From the NCBI RefSeq assembly GCF_014201195.1, contig NZ_JACHDS010000001.1, positions 3,596,001 through 3,660,000 of the forward strand: DNA of 64,000 nt, given 5' to 3'. The notes under the pieces were generated by a model. The model was given only the letters and a program-made list of their open reading frames with translations. It was not told the DNA's origin and did no database searches. Below are positions 57,538-64,000 of the stretch, piece after piece. The stretch is from Nocardiopsis mwathae (GTDB taxonomy: Bacteria; Actinomycetota; Actinomycetes; Streptosporangiales; Streptosporangiaceae). The translations under genes were made by a program, and so were the position numbers. Position 1 is the stretch's first letter; each line of letters begins with the position of its first letter.

Positions 57538-59349
57538 GTGCCTGAGCTCGCGATTGCCCCGAACCTCCTCTCCGAATTCTCCCGGCTCGACACCGGAGCC
57601 CAGACAGCGGCCCTGACAGCCGTCCAGGCCTACCTCACCGGCGGCGGCGAACCCCTGGAGCAGCCCGCACAGGCCGCCGACCCCCGGGTCCGCCTGCTGC
57701 GCATCGACCCCCACTGGTCCGGCGTCGTCGCCCCGGCCGCCGACGGCGCCGACTGCCTGGTGGCCATCCGCCCGCATGACGAAGCCGTCGGCTATGCCCG
57801 CGCGTTCACCCCCGCGGGCGAACCCGCACTGGCGGTCGCCGACCCGCGCCCCGTACCTGCACCCGCTCCGCCGAGGGTGACCGGCCCCGACGAGATCGCC
57901 CCCGACCTCGACCGCCCCTTCGGCGACTGGCAGATCACCCTGCACCCCAGCCAGCACCGCCTCGTCGACGCCCGCTTCGCCGGGTCCGCACAGGTCACCG
58001 GCGGCCCCGGCACCGGCAAGACCGTGCTGGCCCTGCACCGCGCCGCCCATCTGGCCAAGCGCGACGCCGCCCGCTTCCCCGGCGAGAACCGGCGATCCAT
58101 CCTGCTCACCACGTTCAACCGGCTGCTCGCCCAAACGCTCTCCGGTCAGCTCGACCGCCTCCTCCCCGACCCCGACGTGCGCGCCCGCGTCGAGGTCGTC
58201 ACCGTCGACGGCCTCGCCCGCGGGGTCGTCTACGAGCACACCGGGCGGACCCCCGAGGCCGTCGGCAAGGAGACGCTGAGCGAGCGGTGGCGCGAGGCGG
58301 CCTGGGCCGACGGCGTCCCCTACTCGGGGCGGTTCCTCACCGACGAGTGGGAGCAGGTGATCCTCGCGCAGAACCTCACCACCATGCCCGCCTACGTCCG
58401 CTGCGAACGCAGCGGACGGGTGCTGCACCTGGCCCCCGAGCACCGCGCCCACGTGTGGGACACCATCCAGCGCTACGCGGCGCGGCTGCGCGTCGCCGGC
58501 GAGTGGTCCTACCCGCAGATCGCGTTGGAGGCCGCGCGCCTGTTGCTCCGCTCGGGGGCACGCTACCGGCACGTCATCGTCGACGAGGCCCAGGACCTTC
58601 ACCCCGCGCAGTGGCGGATGCTCCGGGCGGCCGTCCCCGCGGGGCCCGACGACCTGTTCATCGTGGGCGACCCTCACCAGCGCATCTACGACAACCGCGT
58701 CTCGCTGGCCTCGCTGGGCATCAACGTACGCGGCCGCAGCCACCGGCTGCGTGTCAGTTACCGGGTCACCCAGGAGATCCTGGACTGGGCCATGCCGACG
58801 CTGGGCCGCCCGACCGCCATCGGTATGGACGACAACGCCGACACGCTGGTGGGATACCGCTCGCTGCTGCGCGGCACCGAGCCGGTGCTGCGCGGTTGCG
58901 CCGACCGCGGCGAGGAGAGGGCGGCGCTGGGCGAGTGGGTGCGCGTGTGGCTGGAAGCGGGGGTTCCCCCGTCGGCGATCGCGGTGGCCGGGCGCAACCA
59001 CTGGATCGTCCGCCAGATCGGCAAGGAGCTGCAGGCACTGGGTATCCCGACCGCCCCGCCGGACTCGCCCGAGGGGACGCGGGCGGTGCGCGTGGGCACC
59101 CTGCACTCTCTCAAGGGGCAGGAGTTCCGGTGCGTGGCGGTGATCGGCATGAGCGAGCCGCTGCTGCCGCCCAAGGCCGCGCTGGATGCCGCCGAGGGCG
59201 ACCCGGTCGCGTGTGAGCAGGTCCACCAGCAGGAGCGCAACCTGCTGTTCGTCGCCTTCACACGGGCCCGCGACGCGCTGTACGTGTCCTACGTGGGCGC
59301 GCCCAGCCGCCTGCTGCCCGGCGCCGCGGGGCAGCCTCAGCAAGCCTGA
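57538..59349 (+). CDS. UvrD/Rep-like helicase with RelE-like N-terminal domain
   Basis: 603 residues, GTG 57538 with GGAGG 10 nt upstream. Residues about 1-95 resemble a RelE/ParE-type toxin fold (LLSEFSRLDTGAQTAALTAV, RLLRIDPHWSGVV, CLVAIRPHDEAVGYAR). The rest is a superfamily 1A helicase: Walker A TGGPGTGKTVLAL at about 153, LLTTFNRLLAQTL, VIVDEAQDLHPAQW at about 345, IVGDPHQRIYDNR, VGTLHSLKGQEF and FVAFTRARDALYVSY. No nuclease domain is attached. The toxin resemblance is my judgement from sequence; the helicase assignment is firm. Confidence 0.85.
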   Translation: MPELAIAPNLLSEFSRLDTGAQTAALTAVQAYLTGGGEPLEQPAQAADPRVRLLRIDPHWSGVVAPAADGADCLVAIRPHDEAVGYARAFTPAGEPALAVADPRPVPAPAPPRVTGPDEIAPDLDRPFGDWQITLHPSQHRLVDARFAGSAQVTGGPGTGKTVLALHRAAHLAKRDAARFPGENRRSILLTTFNRLLAQTLSGQLDRLLPDPDVRARVEVVTVDGLARGVVYEHTGRTPEAVGKETLSERWREAAWADGVPYSGRFLTDEWEQVILAQNLTTMPAYVRCERSGRVLHLAPEHRAHVWDTIQRYAARLRVAGEWSYPQIALEAARLLLRSGARYRHVIVDEAQDLHPAQWRMLRAAVPAGPDDLFIVGDPHQRIYDNRVSLASLGINVRGRSHRLRVSYRVTQEILDWAMPTLGRPTAIGMDDNADTLVGYRSLLRGTEPVLRGCADRGEERAALGEWVRVWLEAGVPPSAIAVAGRNHWIVRQIGKELQALGIPTAPPDSPEGTRAVRVGTLHSLKGQEFRCVAVIGMSEPLLPPKAALDAAEGDPVACEQVHQQERNLLFVAFTRARDALYVSYVGAPSRLLPGAAGQPQQA

Positions 59350-59443
59350 CCACCGGGTGTCCGGCACCGGTTCGGTACCGGACACCCGGTCCGCACCGCC
59401 CCGGGCGGGTTCGGGCGGCCGAACGCCCGTTGCGGGCACGCAC

Positions 59444-60913
59444 TCAGCCGCTGTCAGGGCGCACCCGCTCCCTCAGGCCGTCGATGGCGAGGGTGCGCGC
59501 CTGGGCCAGCGGGCGGTCCACCTTCAGGTCGGTGACGACCATGTAGGGCAGGAGCAGCGGCGGCGGGAAGTCCGGCGTGAAGACCAGCCGGATGCCGAGG
59601 ATGCGCGCCTCCAGGCGGGTCACGTGCAGCACGACGTCGCCGGACAGCTCCATCGAGGGCAGCGCGAGCGTCTTCAGGGCGCCGTCGTGCCGCGCCCACA
59701 GCTCGCCGTCGCGCAGCTCGCCCTTGCGCATGGAGATCTTCAGGTAGCGGCGGGGGCCGTCGGTCGTCGGGTAGGAGACGACGCCCTCGAACCGCGCCCC
59801 GCTCATGGTGAAGCGCCGTCCGGAGAGCCCGGACTCGGCGACGGCGGCGGTGAACCGGGAGTCGGCCGGGGCGGACCGCACCTGCGGGGCGTCGCCGCGC
59901 TCGCGGGCGGCCTCGCAGGCGGCCACGGCGTCGAGGAACTCCTCCTCGCTCTGCGCGACGGACTCCTCCCCCACGCCGATCCGGCACTCCCCGTCGTCCC
60001 GCGCCTCGACGCCGCCCGCGTCGTCGGTGTCGTCCGCGCCGTCGGTGTCGTCCGCGCCGTCCTCGGCGTCGCCGGTGTCGGTGCCGGGGGCGGTGTCACC
60101 CCCGTCCTCGGCGCCGGACGGCTCCCGGCCGCCGTCCTCACCGCGAGGGGCGTCCCCCTCCCCCCGGGAAGGAGAGGGGGAGGGGGACGCCGAGGGAGGA
60201 GTGGTCGCGGGTCCGGGAGCCGCGGGGGCGGTCTCCTCCTGGCCGCCGCCGGGCAGGAACCAGTCCCAGGGCCAGGACGGCGGATGGGGTGCGGCCCCGG
60301 GGAGGGCCAGGGTGAGGGCGATCGGGAGGGCGGCCACGGCCCGCAGGTCCCCGCCGTGCCGCCGGTCGCGTTCGACCGGGAGCAGGTCCGTATCCGCGGC
60401 GTCGGCCTCGTCCTCGTCCTCGTCCGCATCCTCTTCTTCGGTCCGGTCCCGGCCACGGCACCCGCGTTCGGGATCCCAGGCGATCAGCAGCGCGCCGCCG
60501 ACGATGCCGAGCAGCATGCCGATGACGAACCCGCCGAAGTTGGAGGCCAGGAAGGAGGCGAGGGAGAGCAGGGTCGCGGTGACGCCGAAGAAGACGCGCT
60601 GCTGGGGCTGGACCCACACCAGCAGGCCCAGGGCGATCAGCAGCAGCCCGATGAGGTACCCGGCGATGCCCGCGATCCCGGCGTAGATGACCAGGTTGAC
60701 GGGGAGGACCAGGGACTGTGCGGCCGGCGCGACCAGGAGCTCCACGCCCGCGGCGGCCACCAGCAGGCCGCCCCAGAACGGGCGGGAGCGGCGCCAGTCG
60801 CGGAATGCGCTCCGCCCGGTCCGCGCCGCCCGGCGTCCGCGGGTGGCGGCGCGGGGCCGGAACATCGCCCGCGGCGGCAGCCCCCGGCCCGACCCGTGTT
60901 CGGTGTCGGCCAT
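59444..60913 (-). CDS. DUF6114 domain protein
   Basis: 489 residues. The N-terminal 140 residues have four hydrophobic segments (GGLLVAAAGVELLV, VIYAGIAGIAGYLIGLL, VFFGVTATLLSLASFL, FVIGMLLGIVGGALLIAW) as in actinobacterial DUF6114 proteins. A long acidic, Ser/Pro-rich spacer runs from about 150 to 330 (poly-Asp/Glu). The C-terminal 150 residues (SGRRFTMSGARFEGVVSYPT, ISMRKGELRDGELWARHDG, RILGIRLVFTPDFPPP) form a further domain, probably outside the membrane. Downstream of the DUF6230 gene by 4 bp; the pair recurs in actinobacteria. Confidence 0.75.
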   Translation of the reverse strand: MADTEHGSGRGLPPRAMFRPRAATRGRRAARTGRSAFRDWRRSRPFWGGLLVAAAGVELLVAPAAQSLVLPVNLVIYAGIAGIAGYLIGLLLIALGLLVWVQPQQRVFFGVTATLLSLASFLASNFGGFVIGMLLGIVGGALLIAWDPERGCRGRDRTEEEDADEDEDEADAADTDLLPVERDRRHGGDLRAVAALPIALTLALPGAAPHPPSWPWDWFLPGGGQEETAPAAPGPATTPPSASPSPSPSRGEGDAPRGEDGGREPSGAEDGGDTAPGTDTGDAEDGADDTDGADDTDDAGGVEARDDGECRIGVGEESVAQSEEEFLDAVAACEAARERGDAPQVRSAPADSRFTAAVAESGLSGRRFTMSGARFEGVVSYPTTDGPRRYLKISMRKGELRDGELWARHDGALKTLALPSMELSGDVVLHVTRLEARILGIRLVFTPDFPPPLLLPYMVVTDLKVDRPLAQARTLAIDGLRERVRPDSG

Positions 60914-60917
60914 GGGA

Positions 60918-61532
60918 CTAGAAGCACTCGTGGTTGCCGGGCTTCGCGGCGAGCCGGAGCCCGGCGAGCTTGAGGGTGCCTGCGTTGACCGACCACGCGG
61001 TGAGTTCGAGGTCGTCGATCACGGTTCCGTCGGCCTGCAGCCCGAAGGCCCCGCGCGGGCCGTTGCCGCCGGACACCTTGTCCAGGGTGCTGGCGTCGCG
61101 GCCGATCTCGATGGTGTCGAAGGTGGCGTTGCCGTCGAGCTGCTCGACGTCGACCAGCATCCCGGAGGCTGCGACGGGCTTGCTCTGCCCGGCGGTGATG
61201 AGCAGGGTGGCCTGTCCGATGGGGAGGTCCACGAGCGAGGACATGCAGAGGTTGTCCAGTTCGGCGCTGTCGATCACGGACAGGCCGACGGGCCGGGAGG
61301 TGTCGTCGATCGAGGTGGCGACGTCACCGTACTGGGCGAAGCCCTGGCCGCGCAGGGAGTCGGCGGAGAGCTTGAAACTGTCGCCGGAGACCGCGAACGA
61401 GGCGGCGAGGAGGCCCTGGGTGGTGGCCGCGCCGAGGATGACCGCCGCGGCGAGGCCGGGGATGACCGCGAGGCCGAAGCGGCGCCAGCGGGTGCCGCCG
61501 TCGGGGGCCTGGGGGATGGAGTCGTCGGACAT
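60918..61532 (-). CDS. DUF6230 family exported protein
   Basis: 204 residues, ATG 61532. One N-terminal transmembrane/signal segment (FGLAVIPGLAAAVILGAATT), then an extracellular domain: QGLLAASFAVSGDSFKLSAD, GFAQYGDV, QATLLITAGQ, and near the end LTAWSVNAGTLKLAGLRLAA. Two Cys (LCMSS, HECF). Known only as a conserved actinobacterial family next to DUF6114. Probably first gene of the two-gene unit. Confidence 0.8.
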   Translation of the reverse strand: MSDDSIPQAPDGGTRWRRFGLAVIPGLAAAVILGAATTQGLLAASFAVSGDSFKLSADSLRGQGFAQYGDVATSIDDTSRPVGLSVIDSAELDNLCMSSLVDLPIGQATLLITAGQSKPVAASGMLVDVEQLDGNATFDTIEIGRDASTLDKVSGGNGPRGAFGLQADGTVIDDLELTAWSVNAGTLKLAGLRLAAKPGNHECF

Positions 61533-61775
61533 GAGGCTCGCCTCCTTGCTCCCGCACCGCAGGTGGACGGCGGTGCCGAGGGATGGGGGTGTTGCGCCGC
61601 ACACTGCCCCGGGGGTTACATGGACCACGCCTACTCGCAGGTAGGTGACGAACATTACAATAGCGAATGTCACACTTCCAAGTGCCATTTTTTGCCTTGT
61701 ACGTAACAGATCGGTCGCGGACCGCGACCATCCCCCTCCCCGCCCCGATTCCGCCCCGCTGAAAGGTGTCCGCCC

Positions 61776-63602
61776 GTGCCCACCGAGAGGAAGCGGCCGC
61801 AGCCCCGCGCAACCGACGGCGAAGCCCGGTTCGACTACGACGTCGTCGTCATCGGGTCCGGCTTCGGCGGATCGGTCAGCGCGCTGCGCCTCACCGAGAA
61901 GGGCTACCGCGTCGCCGTCCTGGAGGCCGGCCGGCGCTACACCCCCGACACCCTGCCCAGGAACTCCTGGGACGTGAAGAACTTCCTGTGGGCGCCCGCC
62001 CTGGGCATGTTCGGGATCCAGCGCATCCACCTGCTGCGCGACGTCATGATCCTGGCCGGGGCCGGGGTGGGCGGCGGCTCGCTCAACTACGCGAACACGC
62101 TGTACGAGCCGCTGGACGACTTCTACTCCGACCCGCAGTGGCGGGACATCACCGACTGGCGCGCCGAGCTGGCCCCCTACTACGACCAGGCCAAGCGGAT
62201 GCTGGGGGTGCGCACCAACCCGACCATGACGCCGCACGACGTGCACCTGAAGCAGGTCGCCGAGGACATGGGGGTGGGCCACACCTTCCGGCTCGCGCCC
62301 GTGGGCGTGCACTTCGGCGACGGGCGCGACGGTGCCGCGGAGTCGGCGGCCGAGCCGGGAAGCCTGGTCGGCGATCCCTACTTCGGCGGGGCCGGGCCCA
62401 AGCGGCGCGCGTGCATCGAGTGCGGCGAGTGCATGACCGGCTGCCGCCACGGCGCCAAGAACATGCTCACCGAGAACTACCTGTACTTCGCCGAGCGCAA
62501 GGGCGCCGCCATCCACCCGATGACCACGGTCGAGCGGCTGCGCGAGCGCCCGGCCGCGCGCGGCGGAGGCTACGCGGTGGACACCCTGGTGACGGGCGCA
62601 CCGCGGCGCAAGGAGAACGCGCGCACGTTCACCGCCCGCCAGGTCGTCGTCGCCGCCGGGACCTACGGCACCCAGCGCCTCCTGCACGCCATGCGCGACC
62701 AGGGGCTGCTCCCCCGCATCTCCGACCGGCTCGGAACCCTGACCCGCACCAACTCCGAGGCGATCAACGGGGCCATGACCCGCAGCGTCGACCCGCCCGA
62801 GGACTTCAGCCGGGGCGTGGCCATCACCTCCTCCATCCACCCCGACCATCGCACCCACGTCGAGCCCGTGCGCTACGGCAAGGGCTCCAACGCCATGGGG
62901 CTGCTGGCGACCATCCAGGTGCCCGGCGGCGGTCCCGCCCCGCGCTGGATGAACTTCCTGCTCCGGGCGGCCCGACACCCCTACGTCTTCGCGCGCAGCT
63001 TCTCGGTGCGGCGCTTCTCCGAGCGCAGCATCATCGGGCTGATCATGCAGTCCCTGGACAACTCGCTGACCACCTACACCAAGCGGGGGCTCCTGGGCGG
63101 GCGCACCCTGACGTCGCGCCAGGGCCACGGCGAGCCGAACCCGACCTGGATCCCGCAGGGCCAGGAGGTGATGAGCCGGCTGGCCGAGCGCATCGACGGG
63201 TTCCCCGGCGGCACCGTGGGCGAGATCGCCAACATCCCGCTGACCGCGCACTTCCTGGGCGGCTGCCCGATCGGTGGGAGCCCCGACGAGGGCGTGGTGG
63301 ACCCCTACCACCGCCTCTTCGGCCACCCGGGGGTGCACGTGGTCGACGGGTCGGCGGTCTCCGCCAACCTCGGAGTGAACCCCTCACTGACGATCACCGC
63401 GCAGGCCGAGCGGGCGATGTCGTTCTGGCCGAACAGGGGCGAGCAGGACCCGCGCCCCGCACCGGGCACCGCCTACCGGCGGGTGGACCCCGTCCACCCG
63501 CACGACCCGGCCGTACCCGCGGGCGCCTTCGCCGAGCTGCGCTTCGGCCGCAGCCTGACGCTGGAGGTCGTGGACGCGCCCGACCAGCGAGCCCACCACT
63601 GA
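61776..63602 (+). CDS. GMC-family FAD oxidoreductase (cholesterol-oxidase-like)
   Basis: 608 residues, GTG 61776. FAD-binding DYDVVVIGSGFGGSVSALRL, VLEAGRRYTPDTLP, GAGVGGGSLNYANTLYEPLD, and the C-terminal GMC block with the catalytic His (TAHFLGGCPIGG) and Asn (ANLGVNPSLTI). A cysteine cluster CIECGECMTGCRHGAK at about 212-227 could bind a metal cluster. No signal peptide. Substrate unknown; sterol oxidation is only a possibility. Divergent from the DUF6230 gene. Confidence 0.88.
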   Translation: MPTERKRPQPRATDGEARFDYDVVVIGSGFGGSVSALRLTEKGYRVAVLEAGRRYTPDTLPRNSWDVKNFLWAPALGMFGIQRIHLLRDVMILAGAGVGGGSLNYANTLYEPLDDFYSDPQWRDITDWRAELAPYYDQAKRMLGVRTNPTMTPHDVHLKQVAEDMGVGHTFRLAPVGVHFGDGRDGAAESAAEPGSLVGDPYFGGAGPKRRACIECGECMTGCRHGAKNMLTENYLYFAERKGAAIHPMTTVERLRERPAARGGGYAVDTLVTGAPRRKENARTFTARQVVVAAGTYGTQRLLHAMRDQGLLPRISDRLGTLTRTNSEAINGAMTRSVDPPEDFSRGVAITSSIHPDHRTHVEPVRYGKGSNAMGLLATIQVPGGGPAPRWMNFLLRAARHPYVFARSFSVRRFSERSIIGLIMQSLDNSLTTYTKRGLLGGRTLTSRQGHGEPNPTWIPQGQEVMSRLAERIDGFPGGTVGEIANIPLTAHFLGGCPIGGSPDEGVVDPYHRLFGHPGVHVVDGSAVSANLGVNPSLTITAQAERAMSFWPNRGEQDPRPAPGTAYRRVDPVHPHDPAVPAGAFAELRFGRSLTLEVVDAPDQRAHH

Positions 63603-63627
63603 ACTTCCACCGGCGATGTCACCGGTT

Positions 63628-63696
63628 CCCCGTTGATCTCGGCGAAGTGCACCGGAAATCGCCGATCATTCGGTGCACTGCGCGGAGATCAACGGG
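63628..63696. repeat. Dispersed palindromic repeat, copy 3
   Basis: 26-bp arms (about 63628-63653 and 63671-63696) with two mismatches; left arm CCCGTTGATCTCGGCGAAGT. The enclosed loop contains AAATCGCCG, also found (on the opposite strand) in the loop of copy 1. Between convergent genes. Confidence 0.8.
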
Positions 63697-63708
63697 GGCG
63701 GGTCGGGG

Positions 63709-64000
63709 TCAGGCGGGGTTCTGCTGCTCCGGCTCCTCCGCGTTCTCGGTGCCCAGGTGCTCCAGGACGTCGGCGAAGTGATCGCCCATCGCGTCGTTGA
63801 GGTGCCGGGCCATGGACCTGGCGAGCATCGCGTCCACCGCGGTCTCGGCGAGCGGGCGCAGGCGGCGGACCAGGGCGGCGGCCTCGGCGACGTCCTGGCC
63901 GGCGAGGATGCCTTCGGGAGCGTGCCGGGCGAGGATGTGCTCGGCGACGGTGTGCACGAGTTCACCGGCCGCCGTGTCGACGCGGCCCCACAGCCGCTCG
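63709..64000 (-). CDS. C-terminal part of an unrecognised helical protein
   Basis: The reading frame runs off the right edge without a start: ERLWGRVDTAAGELVHTVAE, then HILARHAPEGILAGQDVAEA and RRLRPLAETAVDAMLARSMA, ending in an acidic tail (TENAEEPEQQNPA). All helical. Such tails occur behind DNA-binding domains of MerR-type regulators, but nothing visible proves this. GTG 63957 could also start an 82-residue protein. Confidence 0.5.
   Translation of the reverse strand, partial: ERLWGRVDTAAGELVHTVAEHILARHAPEGILAGQDVAEAAALVRRLRPLAETAVDAMLARSMARHLNDAMGDHFADVLEHLGTENAEEPEQQNPA

Overview
The window is high-GC actinobacterial chromosome. Conserved housekeeping genes occur in the usual actinomycete order: rpsB-tsf-pyrH-frr-cdsA-rlmN, rpsP-khpA-rimM-trmD-rplS-lepB, rnc-mutM-smc-ftsY, and the thiL/RAM/DUF3515/DUF3105 group. 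Protein flavour and gene order suggest the Streptosporangiales, probably Nocardiopsaceae; this is inferred from the sequence, without a database search. No rRNA, tRNA, CRISPR array, prophage or intact insertion sequence was seen.

Layout. 1-5.7 kb: the end of a RAM-domain gene, a VTT-type membrane protein, rlmN, a SUFU-domain protein, a small overlapping toxin/antitoxin-like pair and an MFS exporter. 5.7-10.2 kb (minus): translation and membrane-lipid operon rpsB-tsf-pyrH-frr-cdsA. 10.4-16.2 kb: M23 peptidase, then a tightly coupled minus-strand string yraN-comM-dprA, then ridA-xerC, and upstream of yraN a DUF2469 gene. 16.4-22.6 kb (minus): lepB, rplS, trmD, rimM, khpA, rpsP and ffh. 22.7-31.5 kb: lipoprotein, ammonium transporter, ABC exporter pair, ftsY and a btuC-btuF-like vitamin B12 uptake pair preceded by a cobalamin riboswitch. 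31.7-43.2 kb (minus): smc, a coiled-coil small protein, acyP, mutM, rnc, rpmF, DUF177, coaD, rsmD and recG. 43.6-48.5 kb: rpmB, a membrane-anchored CBM2-like protein, thiL, a RAM protein, and DUF3515, DUF3105 and DUF305 proteins. 48.9-55.1 kb: cydABDC cytochrome bd operon behind a striking double palindrome. 55.1-64 kb: DM13 protein, hicBA, DUF3817, a RelE-like/UvrD helicase fusion, DUF6114-DUF6230, a GMC oxidoreductase and a partial gene.

The most unusual content is repeat DNA. (1) A family of 64-68 bp near-perfect hairpins with CGTTG(A/T)TCTC termini sits in three convergent intergenic regions (3.2, 43.9 and 63.6 kb). (2) A MITE-like element bounded by CTAG has long inverted ends. Its CTAG edge supplies the TAG stop codon of neighbouring genes; three full or deleted copies and several end fragments affect five stop codons. 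(3) recG carries a 3 x 105 bp in-frame tandem repeat between conserved helicase motifs. Other points of interest are the toxin/antitoxin-like pair, the RelE-like/UvrD fusion, the riboswitch-controlled B12 importer without an adjacent ATPase, and the cyd operator.
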